Shown in pieces: positions 11,025 to 22,403 of a stretch of 64,000 nucleotides of DNA. The position numbers and the translations under genes are program-made. The notes below the pieces were generated by a model. The model saw only the letters and a list, made by a program, of their open reading frames with translations, did not search any database and was not told the origin of the DNA. The stretch is from Chlorokybus atmophyticus (Eukaryota > Streptophyta > Chlorokybophyceae > Chlorokybales > Chlorokybaceae): the NCBI GenBank assembly GCA_009103225.1, contig RHPI01002069.1, forward strand, positions 1,791,601-1,855,600, read 5' to 3'. The stretch's first letter is position 1; the number at the start of each line of letters is the position of its first letter.

Positions 11025-13158
11025 ATGGCGCGTAAGGTTGCTGCGGCGTTGCTCTTGGTGTTTGCCACGCTGCTCGTTGCTGGTGCTGCTGGGGCGAAGA
11101 GCAACAGCAACTCGGCGGTGCTTGTGCTGGACGCCGATAACTTTGACGAAACTGTCGCCAACGAGAAGCATCTTGTTGTGGAGTTCTACGCACCATGGTG
11201 CGGCCACTGCAAGAAGCTGGAGCCTGAGGTGAGCAGTGCTTGGCAGGTGGTGTTGCAGTATGTGCCTTGTGTCGATTGCATGCTTGCAACTTTCTTCGCA
11301 AGGATATGGTATTTCAGAAAGCACTAGCAAGCTCTACCTGTTGTACTGCATATGCAATAACGCACTACCTAGATGTCATCAGCAGTGTCGGATGCTAAAG
11401 GCATTGTGACCGGCAACAATTGCATGCATGCAAAGATCCTGATTTTGACTTCGCACACATGACTGCATAGCTTGCCCCAGGTTGAGTGCGCTCAGTGCGC
11501 TCAGTTCTTGACTTATGTGCATGTGCTGCATGCTAACAAAGGGTTCGTGCTGGGACACAGTGGGAGAAGGCTGCCAAGGAGCTGAAGAAGCTTGACCCAC
11601 CCGTCGTTCTCGCAAAGGTAACAAGCACACGGTGGCTTGGCTAAGCACTCACATCTGCAAGCGTTGCCACATGCCCAAACATCCTGGCTTCCCTGTCCGT
11701 AGGTGGATGCAGACAACGAGAAGAACAAGCCCCTGGCACAGAAGTTTGGCATCCGCGGCTTCCCAACCATCAAGACCTTCTTCAACGGGAAGTCCAAGGA
11801 CTACGAAGGCCCGCGGGAGTCTGAGGGCATAATCAACTATTTCAAGAAGCTTGTTGGTCCTGCGAGTAAAGAGATCAACTCCGCAGAGCAGTCCCAGGAA
11901 CTCATTGACTCTGGCGATGTTGTTGTGGTACGACAGACTTCGCATGATATTACTACTACTTGCAAGCACAAGTACTTTTCCATGCAATGCATGCTGTTGT
12001 GACCAGTATTTATCTTTCACCTGCATGGTGTGTTGTTATGATTATCTTTTATTCTCAGATTGGAGTTTTTGAGTCTGAGGCCAGCCCTGAATTTGTGGCG
12101 TTCATGGATGCGGCTGACGGCTTGCGTGAGGAGATTGTCTTCGCTCATACCACAGACGCAACCCTGCTGCCAGAGAACCTCAGCGCCGCAACCCCGTCGC
12201 TCCATCTGTTCAAGCCTTGGGATGACAACTACAAGGCGCATGAGGTGCGTAATCAATGTGGTCCTATGCTTGCATGCTGCATGTGCTTTCCTTCTTGTTT
12301 TGTGCATTATTGCTGATCGCGACATGCATGCACTTCAAGGGAGAGTTCACTGTGAGCGTTATTGAAGCCTTCATCACCGACAACACGGAGCCGAAGCTTC
12401 CTGACCTCAACGGAGGCGACATTGAGCGCAGGTTCCTGCGCAAGCTGTTTGAGCAGAAGGAGAAGACGCCGAAAGTGTTTGCATTTGGCGACTTCAAGTC
12501 CGAAGATTGGCCTGCATTTGAGGAGGAAGTCAGAGCAGCTGCAGACAAGTTCAAGGATGACTTTGCGTTCATCAAAGCGGATGCCACAGCCAGCAAAGGC
12601 GCCGCAGACTGGTTTGGCCTCAAGGGTCCCATGCCGTGCATCGCGGTGCACATGGTTGAGGCCAACACCAAGTTCACGCTGTGCGATGCAGCAGGCAAAG
12701 TGGAGTCTTTCTTGGGTGACGTGAAGGACGGCAAGGTCGAGCCCACGTACAAGTCGGCGGAGGTGCCTGCCGACGAGGCTGCCGATGCCCCCGTCAAGAC
12801 CATCGTCGGCAAGACCTTCAACGACGTGGTTTTCTCCGGCAAGGACGTGTTGATCGAGTTCTACGCGCCGTGGTGCGGACACTGCAAGAAGCTCGCGCCC
12901 ACGTACGAGGAGGTCGGCAAGCACTTTGGTGATGACGATGGCGTGGTCGTCGCCAAGATGGACGCCACTGAGAACGACGTCCCGAGCAACAAGTTTGATG
13001 TACGTGGCTTCCCCACAATCAACTTCATCAAGGGTGCCACCGGCGAGGTGCTCACCTACAACGGCGAGCGCGACAAGGACAGCATGGTGGACTACATCAA
13101 TGAGCAAAGGAGCTCAGCTGGTGCCTCGTCAAGCGGTTCAACCAAAGATGAGCTGTAG
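11025..13158 (+). CDS. Protein disulfide isomerase, ER-retained
   Basis: Five exons: 11025-11228, 11561-11617, 11703-11927, 12059-12244, 12340-13158; all phase 0; 496 residues, the usual PDI length. The enzyme forms and rearranges disulfides in the ER lumen. A hydrophobic signal peptide covers residues 1-24. Thioredoxin domain a has APWCGHCKK (CGHC at 59-62), followed by two redox-silent b-type domains, then domain a' with a second APWCGHCKK (403-406). Both active sites keep the classical CGHC and are followed by conserved RGFPT segments. The C-terminus is KDEL, an ER retrieval signal, after an acidic/Ser-rich linker. The gene points away from an unrecognised gene 666 bp upstream. Identification is essentially certain; the exact paralogue (PDIL1 type) is inference. 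Confidence 0.97.
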
Positions 13159-13873
13159 TTGGGCTCGCTGTACATAGGCTTGCGCGGGGTGGTCTGTTGT
13201 GCGCTTTTCCTGTTGAGGAGATTGGCAGAGTCTTTTTGTGTATGAGTGTTAGAAGAAGTTGTTGAGGTCAGGTGTGGGTGTGGGCAGTGTCTGTGGGAGA
13301 CACTGGGGTGTTTGGACTTGGGTTACAATCTGCGTGCTTGAAATTGTGGAGCCCTTTTTTCGAATTTTGAAACATCGGATCGGTGCAGCATGTTGGCTGT
13401 CATTGTTGCACCTTAGATTGTTACCGTAAGTTACCAACTCCAGTGGTATTCCGTTCTCACCTATACAGTCTTGTCTACTAACTGGCCTGCCAACCTTACG
13501 CTGTGTACAGGATGTATGACGTGCTATTGTGCGATGAGGGATGCATGAGCAGAGATCGGGTTAAAAGTGGACAAAATGACAGTGCAGACATGTCAGTGCG
13601 AATGTTGCTGCCAGCAGGGCACCAGCACCAGCACCAGCACGTCATGTATCCTGTACGCGTGAAGGTTGATGCATCTTGATAATATTAAGGACAGTATCTG
13701 ATGGTATAATCGAGTATCATATTAAATTGTGGCATGTTGTATACCATGGTAGTAGTGCAGTTCAAGCAAGAAAAACGTTTTCCCCCCATGCCGCCCAGCC
13801 AGCCAAAACCCCGAAAATAGCGCATCGATCTGCTGTAAGTGCCTTGTGTGATTGTGCGCGGGCGTCGCCCTCC
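13159..13873. other. 3' UTR and spacer after PDI
   Basis: About 0.7 kb lies between the PDI stop and the next start codon on the same strand. It includes a short CACCAG repeat near 13620-13638. No exon is recognised. Confidence 0.5.
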
Positions 13874-15495
13874 ATGGTGGGCGGCGGCGGCGGCGAGGAG
13901 GAGGAGGACGGGGAGGAGGATGTGGCGGATGGGGAGGAGGGGGACATTGAGATCAGCCATAGGCGAGGCAGAGGGAGCTTGAGTGAGCGGCAGGCCCGCG
14001 CCCTAATGCTGCACCGGGTGGTCCACATCCGCCGCAGCGCCTGCCTGCCTCCTGGATGGCGCATGACATACTTGGACACGCCCATTCTTTGCTTCAAGGT
14101 CAGTTTATCTGTCAGTCTGTGTGCGTGGTGGTTGGGGAAAGGGAACGCAACATGGACTTTTCCCGGACGCACAAGGCAGCCTCAACAACGAATTGGGTCT
14201 TAGCACATTCCGGTTTTGTTTCCTCTTTGGTTGGGTCGTGATGTGTGTTGACACGCACGAAGACTTTATCACCTGCTGGGATGTTTACTCCCGACTATGG
14301 CACTCTGTCCATTGTCAAGTCTGTCACTTGGATAGAAGATCTTCGTGTACTACAACTTGTGTTGGCTGCTTGCCTGAGCCAGCGGCAACGGACCGATGTA
14401 GTAGTGTGAGCGAGTGCTTGAGCAGCAGTTGCATGCATTGCCGCAATGTTGTCTGTGCTTTCTGCGTGCGCTTTGCGCAACTGTGCGTGAGTCGAACAAG
14501 AGTCAAGTCAGTAACAACAGGCGCAAGCAGACGAGTGAGCGCAACAGATACGGAGTGCAACGGCAGCACTAACCGCCAGCATGTTGATGTGTGTGTGTTA
14601 TGCAGGCAGTGGCGGTGAGCGAGCGCAGTCTGGTGTCCATATACGACGGCGCGACATCATATCGCCTGAGCGCCGTCACGCGCGCCGGACGCGGCACCGG
14701 CGGCGACGGGGCGGCGTGGCCGCCGCTCGATGCCGCGCTCTTCGTGTACCGAACGCAAGAGGCGGTGAGTGCAGTGCAGTTGTGCGTGTTGAGATTGTGC
14801 GTGCGCGTGTGCGTGCATGTGCATGTGCTTGTACTCGCACACATGTACATGTATGTAGTCGTGTGCGGGTAACACATACGCCGTATGTGTGCTTGCTGAT
14901 ATGTTATCGCACACACGCACACTGCATGCAGTATGCATGTGCGCAATATGTGTGAGAAACAAACGCAATGCGCGTGCACGAACACACTACACGCTCGCAT
15001 GCGCGCACGCGCGTACGTGCGCACTTGTCTGGTGCGACTGTGTCGTACGCTTATTCTGCAGGCGTAATTGTACTCGGTAGCTAGCTGTTTTGCCTGGGTG
15101 TGTACTCACCCACGCAATGCAGTTGGCACGTCCACATCCCCGCCTCACCCNNNNNNNNNNNNNNNNNNNNNNNNNNNNNNNNNNNNNNNNNNNNNNNNNN
15201 NNNNNNNNNNNNNNNNNNNNNNNNNNNNNNNNNNNNNNNNNNNNNNNNNNNNNNNNNNNNNNNNNNNNNNNNNNNNNNNNNNNNNNNNNNNNNNNNNNNN
15301 NNNNNNNNNNNNGTGTCGCCCCCCCCGGTCCAGGCCATGAATGCGGCTTTCCCGTCGCGCAGCAAGCGTCTCCAATCCCCGCGCGTGCTGCTAAGTGTGT
15401 CCGTGCGGGGATGCGCGTACGAGCGGGGGGAGGAGTGCAAACTCGCGGTGGGGGCGATTAGAGTCGAACGTATCATACCGTGCGACATGACATGA
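13874..15495 (+). CDS. Unrecognised protein, gene interrupted by an assembly gap
   Basis: Exons 13874-14098, 14606-14764 and 15334-15495 are consistent, each joining in phase 0 at GT-AG sites. Together they give about 181 residues if the N gap (15151-15312) holds only intron. The N-terminus is Gly/Glu/Asp-rich (residues 2-30), followed by a basic helical segment and then a compact mixed alpha/beta-looking part containing SLVSIYDG and ALFVYRTQEA. The last exon continues plausibly (AMNAAFPSRSKRL). I do not recognise the family. It is not obviously membrane-bound. Introns 2 and 3 are rich in alternating TG/CG tracts, which may explain the sequencing gap. Confidence 0.6.
14765..15060. repeat. Intronic alternating purine-pyrimidine tract (TG/CG-rich)
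   Basis: The intron before the N gap is largely TG, CA and CG dinucleotides in alternation. This composition favours Z-DNA and polymerase slippage, and it lies next to the gap. Confidence 0.75.
15151..15312. other. Assembly gap, 162 N
   Basis: A run of undetermined bases lies between exon 3 and exon 4 of the unrecognised gene. A small exon could be hidden here. Confidence 0.99.
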
Positions 15496-17033
15496 GGAGT
15501 AGTAGATGTTGGGTGGCCGCTACATTATCCGCTGACTGGTGTTTCTGTATATAGATGTTAAATGTGTATTCTACAATAGGCCACGCTATGTTGTTCTAAA
15601 TTGGCATATGAGTAAGCCATGCCTGGCTGTAGTTGTGACGATGCTACTCCGCTTGGTGTCTCTCTTCATGTTCACACGTAAAAGACTGCCGCTGCTTTTT
15701 GCTGCATAGCGCAAGCTTGCCGATTGTACATCGCACATGTGCAGCGTGCCTCCTCCGCAGCAGAGCCTAGCAGTTGTGAGGCACTTTGTCCTTAATATAT
15801 GTACCATATGTGACATATGTGTGTTGTTTGCAACAGCTGCATTGAGCCAGATTGATGGCATTCGCAGTCAGGTCTCAACTGAACGCGATGATAGTGTTGA
15901 CGTTGTCCACGATTATGATGGTTCACAGTCTCCTTGAAATAGCGGTCAGATGCATGTTGCTGGCTTGTGATTGATGCCAAGTACTGCAGCCTTGGTAAGC
16001 TACTTGGTGCAACTATCCACCGAAAGACAACGACGACGAGCATTGTCCTGATACTTCGCATGTGGGGGTTGTCCTTGCCCTCACCCGCTCTCTCACAAAA
16101 ACCCTCCACACCACCCCCGCTGCAGTACACAGATCCTGCACATGAAAAACTGCACATGAAAAACTGCGCATCAACCACTACAGCAAGCCAGTACGCAGTG
16201 ACATCGTCCGAGCAGCAACTCACTGCTGAGGTCATCATCACTGTGTGTGGTATCGCGTATCGTTGGATTGGATGATAGGGCGCGTCCAGTAGCAAGTGAG
16301 TGAGTGAACTAACAACTTCTGTTGGATTGAACTAGGCCCTAGTCTTGTGAATGAAGAGTTACCGCCTCGGTGACTCTCAGAGCTTGACCACACTTGCTGG
16401 TGGCGCTGGAAGTTTGCACGGAGTTGAGTCGATTGGTAGGTGAGGCGGTTGTGGAGAGCAGCAGCGGCGTTGAAGTTTGTGTCTGCGTTAACGACAAGGT
16501 TTGCAAGGTGGGGTAAGCGTGAAGTGAACGAGATACACTTGTGTGCTGCGGAAAGTTTGTAGCATGCGCTGCGAGTATTGTGCAGCCACCCTCATCGTGC
16601 ACACATCCGTGCATGCATGCATGGGTGCGAGTGAATCGTGTGGTGTGATGGTAGGCATGCATGCATATACAAGCAACCATCAAAGCTGGTGACTCTTTTC
16701 AAGGAGCTGTTAGACTCTTGCACACGTACATGCGTGCATGCACATGTATATACACGAGAGAGCATATATGTGTGCGTGCATGCAAGCATCAGGCAGGCCT
16801 GCTTGCTGCTTTGGCCCGTAATCTCAACTGCCGGATTCTAACAACCCAACCTATCCTACGCCAGCAACGCAGTCACCGTTGCTCAGTCACCCTCACGGAG
16901 GTTTCAATCTAAACATCACTGATTCCCCAACTCATCCCCCCACTCCCTCCCTGGCAGGTGCCTGTCTTCCCCAACCCAACCCAACCCAACCCAACAACCC
17001 TCCGTGCTCCACACCACCACCACCTACCACGCC
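15496..17033. other. Intergenic, no gene recognised
   Basis: The 1.5 kb between two plus-strand genes contains ATGCATGC-type repeats (about 16600-16665) and a CCCAA repeat just before the next gene (about 16970-16997). Open frames here lack family resemblance and convincing splice sites. Confidence 0.5.
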
Positions 17034-17835
17034 ATGGCTTCCGCTGTTTCCGCGTGGGACGACGACGACTACGACTCCTCCTCCCCTTCCTTCCCCCACC
17101 CCTTGCCGGAGCTGGCCCTCCCCATGCCGGAGGTCGAGGAGGCGGCCAGGCGCGTCTGGGCGGCGCGGGCCGAGTCGCTGAAAGGAGCCGTGTACGCCAC
17201 GGGGGTCTTTGCCGCGGTGGCGCCGGGGGTGCTCGTGGAGATACCGAGCAAGGTGGGTGGGGTGGAGTGGGCTACACATACGGACTCTGTGCGTGTGCGT
17301 GCGTGTCGGCATGCGAGCATGCACGCATGTGCATAAGCGCGTATGTATGTGTGTACATGTGTATACACGCGCACGTGTGTGTGCGCGTGTGTACGCGTGC
17401 ATGTGACGCGTATTCGTGTACATGCGCGCATGCGTGGGTACACGTGCGCTTCTTACCTATCTATCTGTGTATACGTACACGTGCTCACACACAGACACAC
17501 GCACGCCTATATATTTGTGCATCAAGACAGCGACAATGACGCCAAGAGTCGTGCATCTCCCTTCTTGCATTGCGACTGTAAACTACTACTGACAGTTTTC
17601 TCTCCTTTCTCCCTCCGCTCTCTATGACCACCAGTCTTTCCCCCTCCGCCTGGTGTCCCTCCTCCCCCTCCGCCCCGGCCTCCACGCCCCGATCGTCCAC
17701 GCCTTCCTGTTCGGCTCTACCGTCTACACGTGGGAGCGGTGGCGGCGACGTCGCGCGGGGCTGGAGATGGGAGGGAAAGAGGAGGGGGAGGGGGTGGGGG
17801 TGGCGAGGACGGTGGGGTATGGAGGGGCGGTGTGA
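17034..17835 (+). CDS. Small membrane protein resembling DUF3339
   Basis: Two exons, 17034-17252 and 17635-17835, joined in phase 0 (GT-AG), give 139 residues. The N-terminus is acidic and Ser/Pro-rich. Two hydrophobic segments follow: one around residues 53-66 (VFAAVAPGVLVEIP) and a second around 85-100 (LHAPIVHAFLFGSTVYTW). The pattern of a short helix ending in PGVLVEIP, a loop, then a helix starting with V-H resembles the plant DUF3339 family of tiny two-helix proteins. That is a resemblance by eye, not a proven match. The C-terminus is Arg- then Gly-rich. Intron 1 is filled with TG/CG repeats. A secretory or membrane role is inference. Confidence 0.5.
17281..17510. repeat. TG/CG-rich microsatellite tract in intron
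   Basis: Most of the intron of the small membrane protein gene is alternating TG, CA and CG, of the type seen in several introns between 14 and 32 kb. Confidence 0.8.
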
Positions 17836-20337
17836 GAGTGTTGGGGAGGGGAGTGGTGTGTGTGTGGAAGCAGAGTGGTGTGGCCCGCACACGCACACAC
17901 GCCGTGTGGACGGGTGTGCGAGCGCGCGTGTGTAGTGATGTTGGAGCGAGAGATGATTGTTTGTGTATAGGCAGTAGTAGTAGACTGACACTGCGTTTCT
18001 CTCATGCCCTCCAACGTCTGTATGCAGGGAGCAGCAGCGTGTGCGCGTGTTGCGCTTGCATGCGCGGGCAACCGTTTGTGTCCATCGCGTCGATGTACGT
18101 ATGAACCCACACAGGGGCTGGTGTGTGACTCCAGTTGACAACACAATAGAATGTAATACTAACAGGAAGACTAGTCCTGAAACACACACAACCACGTGTG
18201 GCTCAAACCCATGGGGAACGTTGTTTACACAGCCGCACACGTACAAACAAGCATGCATGCGTGTGTGCGCGCGCGCCGCACAGCATGCATGCGTGCATGG
18301 ACACACATGTGCACTCCCACACGCACACACGCGTGCACGCACGCCGAGGAGGACTCGTAGTCTCTCTCTCTCTCTCTCTCTCTCTCCTAGTGCAGTAGTT
18401 GACGCCATGTGCTTGGTGTGGGGATGTGGGGGTGTGGGGTTGTGGGGGTTTGAGTTGAGTTGGTTCTGAGGCTTTTTATGTGAGAGTGAGAGAATAGCTC
18501 CCTGAGTGAGTGGGTTGGTGGGTGGGTTAGTCAATCAGTGATGTACTGAGAGTGACTGGGGAACGGTAACTGCTTGCTTGCTTGCCTGATAGTTTGGTTG
18601 GTGAGACTCTTGCAGGCAGTGAGAACTCCGTACCAAGGAGCAAAGCAGGCAGGCTTGGAGCTTGCATGCAACAGTCCAAGCAGCTCGCCGACAAGACCTA
18701 CCAGCTTTGATGATCGCTTGTTTACTCACTCAAACACAACTTCCACATTCCAGCGCCCGTCCAATCTGGTCAAGCTCTCAGAGAGGCACCGAGTCACCAA
18801 CCTGGTCACATCACTCACACAAGAGCAGCATTCGTTCACTCACGGGAGTAAGTGAGTACCATTAGACTAGTACCAATAGCCACGTTGCCGGACACAGACG
18901 ACGACGTGAGCCTAGTTGCTGCTGTGATTTGACGATGAAGTACAGACCATGTACATGGGTGGCATGTAGTAGCAGTGGCTCAGCACAGTGAGTCACTCTG
19001 CGTAGCTTGCCTTGGTGGTTGATGTGGCAGTTTCCGTGTGCAGAGTTGTGTCGTGCAGTGCGTGTTGTGTGTGGAGGGTTTCTGATCAGGGCGGGTCAAA
19101 CCAAGGACGATCCCGACATGCATTCGCACATTGTTAATTATGACTTTTGGGTTGATAGATGCACCGGGTGATGTACCCCAGGCTGCAATATTGCACAAGC
19201 ATGGTAGTAGTTATACCTGCAAGTGCCAGGTTAACCATCCTGGAATGGGCTTGTATATGTAAGCTCTATAAAGGCCAACAGCATGAAATGACTCTATAAC
19301 ACAGTACAACTCACTGTCAAACAGCTCGGCAGGACAAACCTGCTCATGCACACACTTGTCAATCGGTAGGTAAGCAGCTTCAGGCAGCAGCAGGTTAGTA
19401 GTTAGGCAACTAACAGTAGATTAAGCAGTCGCATGCAAGCAAGCATCAAACAACAGCCAGGTGCTGCGGCCTCCACCTACAGACAAGTGTGGGGCAACTT
19501 GCTCAATGTGTATAAGCTTAATGAAGGCAACGTAACATAACGCCCAGCTGCAGCGCAACAGGAGGTTTGTTGTGTGGGGTGATGGCCGTATTGCGGACTG
19601 TGGGAGATTGTATAGTGTAGTGCAAGGATTGTGCGCTGATGCTGTACAAAAGGTATGCCATGCCATTACGTGTGCAGACAGGTGTGGGACTTCTGGGATC
19701 TTGCACTCGATTTGCCTTTGACGTGTTGCTGGCTTTGTGCACACGCTTGCATCCAAACACTTGCACTCTACAGCTTTCGGCCGTTTATTTCATTTGAACC
19801 GAAAAGCAACCAGAGACGTGTGCATCTTGTGTTGAAAGAGTGAGTGACTGTTTGTTTTTCCTGCACTGCGCGCAAAGTAGGTGCCTGTCATAATTGGTGT
19901 GTCACTTGTGTTGTCCGTACCCACAAGGTTGCAATGCGCGTCGTGTTGACGCTTGGTCAGGAAATCCAATGCGTACTGTTACTGGTGCTGGTAGTACCAG
20001 GCGTAATCCTGTTGGTGCATGCCAATGGGTCGCGTATGCCGAGCGAGAATTTGCACACAAACACAACAACAAGTGACCTGAATTTTGCAACATGTGCATA
20101 ATGTATATCAACCGCAATGCATGGCATGCGTGTCGGATGTTTCCAGTGTGCAGCTCGTGTGTATATACTACAGACCCAACTGTGTGGCAAACCACACAGT
20201 TGCTGCTTCTACTGCTGCTGCTGTGGCAATGAGGCATTGCTGCAGAAGCAGAGAATAGCTGTCTATCTGTTTGCTTGTTTGCTTGTTTGTTTGTTTGTTT
20301 GTTGATTTGTGTCGTAGGTTGCTTACTTGCTTCTATG
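17836..20337. other. Convergent intergenic region, repeat-rich, no gene recognised
   Basis: This 2.5-kb region lies between a plus-strand and a minus-strand gene. It carries TG/CA tracts (17860-17935, 18240-18340), a (CT)n run at 18361-18386 and a TTTG/CTTG run at about 20266-20303. I tested open frames by eye for domains and splice consistency and found none. Confidence 0.5.
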
Positions 20338-21776
20338 CTACAGTCCTTGCTGCCTCGTGCTTCTCCTGCCTTGCTCCACATCTCCACACTCATCATCGTC
20401 GTCGCACTCAGGGGTTTCCATCACAGCTGGCTCCACTGTCGGCTCAGCCTGGCGATTCTTCATCGGCGCGTGTGTAGGTGTGCATGTCTCCAACTGCGGT
20501 ATGGCTATGAACATGGAGTGAGGCTCGTCTCCTTCGCCCGCGCTTCCCGCGTCCGGCATGACAACAATGACGGGAGAGGAGGAGTTGTGATGCGTGCTGC
20601 TGTTGGGTGCTGTGGCAGGCAGCAGTGTGGTGGGGGGTTTGCACGAGGGTAAGGAAGATGAGGGAGGGGCAGACGGGTCGAAGCAGTACATCGGGACCTA
20701 GTGGGTAAAAAACAACGACCAACAATCAGGTGTCTGTGACATTGTTGTCGCGGCGTGCGTGTAGCAGATGTCGGGCGCACACCCACCCTCACACACAACC
20801 ACGCGTACACAAGCTTGTGCGTGCGTGCGTGCGTGTGTGTGTGTTTGTGTGTGCACATGTATATGTGTGTCATTGCAACATGGCAGCAGCTTCCAACCTG
20901 CATATTGCGGAATGACCGCTGGTGCAGCATGGATGTGAGCGTGCTGAGGCTGCGCATGGCCCTCCCCTGTGCAAGGTGCGCCTCGATGCGTTGCTCGCGG
21001 TTCTGACGCAAGCGATAAGTCACATAACCCAACAGCGCCGCCAACAGAGTTATCATTGCCACCTGCACAGCGCATGTTGAGTCTTGAGTGCGTGTGTACG
21101 TGAGCGTGCACGTGTATGGGTATTTCTTGCGCATGCTTGTCTCAGGCAGGAACCAGAGGCAAGCAATGTGTGTATGTGTGTATGCAATATTTGTGTGATT
21201 GAATTGTGGCATCCATCTGCCCCATAAAGAGAGAGCACAATCAATGTGCAATAGCCAGGAATACACGAATGTGATTGTCGCTTGATTGCACGGCAGAGCA
21301 AAATACTTACCGCGATAGCGGCCAGCCACACAAATTCCACCGCAGTGAAGCGCATGCCTGGCGTAACAGCTGGCAGCGGTGAGGCATCGGATCCAAAATC
21401 AGTAGCTGCGAGCAAGTACAGAAGAGCCATAAGCGAGAGTTCTTTCCACAATTACAGGCCATCCAACAACATGGCTCAAGCATTGAGCACAATGAAGCAC
21501 TCAACCATGGAGAAACTTGCTCACAAACGTCAAGCTGTCAAACAGCAATGAACCCATCAAGGATGCGCTTGCCAAGCAAGAAAGAAAGAAAGCAACTCAC
21601 CCAACGAGCGGTTACAGCAAAACTGACCCATACTGCACGGACCATATACACACATGCACACAATAGCACACGCGCACACGGACTAATGCACCAGGCAAAT
21701 CCAACGAGCAATGGCGATTCTGTTAGCAAGCCACATGCTTACCAGGATCGCGTGCATTGTACAATTCCGTGCTCAT
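20338..21776 (-). CDS. Single-pass membrane protein, unknown function
   Basis: Four minus-strand exons: 21776-21743, 21405-21311, 21062-20898, 20697-20338, with agreeing phases (1, 0, 0), giving 217 residues. A short N-terminus containing a DFGSD segment leads to one strongly hydrophobic helix around residues 36-62 (AVEFVWLAAIAVAMITLLAALLGYV), interrupted by the exon 2/3 junction. Next comes a basic, Arg/Gln-rich, probably helical stretch (about 62-98). The last 120 residues are Pro/Ser/Thr-rich with an acidic patch (ECDDDDECGD) and look disordered. This suggests a membrane-anchored adaptor with a long tail, but I recognise no family. The start lies 627 bp from the divergent Pol kappa start. 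Confidence 0.62.
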
Positions 21777-22403
21777 CTTCGAAGCCAAAGAGCTCTTTGC
21801 TGGCAGCTGGCGGCTCGGAGCCAAGCGGGGCTAGAGCTCAAGATGAATGGCTGCGAAGACGACGGCGACCAGTAATGGCGCCGCCACCCCCCAAATTCTT
21901 TGTGCCCCCACTCCCCAAGGCTCTAACCGCTCTTGTCTAACCACCCATGTGCACAACCATCCTCAGACCCTCAGACCAGGCCAGGCCGCCTTCAAGCTGA
22001 GCCCTCACACTCGCCTCCTCCTCTGTCTTCCTCGAAGCTCCGGTAGGACAGCAACACCAACGACCCAAACGACACACACAAAAGGGCTTGATGACAATGC
22101 CGCTCGCAACACCCACACCGCCGACACCGCCGCCGTCGCCTTCGCCGCCAATATAACGTCCACAGCAGCAGGACGTTTGTACTTTTTTGCCGCGGGCTTG
22201 ATATCTGATTGAACCTAACTGAACCGAAGCCAGATATGACAGATATCTGCCGTCAACATACCAACGTTGCCCGCGGCTTCGGTTCGAAACGGTGTCGGTT
22301 CAGTTGGATATACTCGTCAACGCGATATCGGTGGTCTGGCTATGAGGGTGAGCAGCGTTGGTTATATGCATGCTTGGCGCCTGGCAGGCTGTGGTTTGGC
22401 GCC
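21777..22403. other. Divergent promoter region (membrane protein / Pol kappa)
   Basis: This 627-bp interval separates two outward-facing start codons and is likely a shared promoter. It has short CA-rich and CCG-rich stretches. No consensus element stands out. Confidence 0.5.

Noticed and set aside
12307-13107. 266-codon minus-strand open frame opposite PDI
   Set aside because: It is antisense to PDI exon 5, which has clear thioredoxin motifs.
17485-18534. 349-codon minus-strand open frame rich in His, Thr, Cys and Ala
   Set aside because: It reads through TG/CA microsatellites and overlaps the better-supported exon of the small membrane protein gene on the other strand. Composition is repeat-driven.
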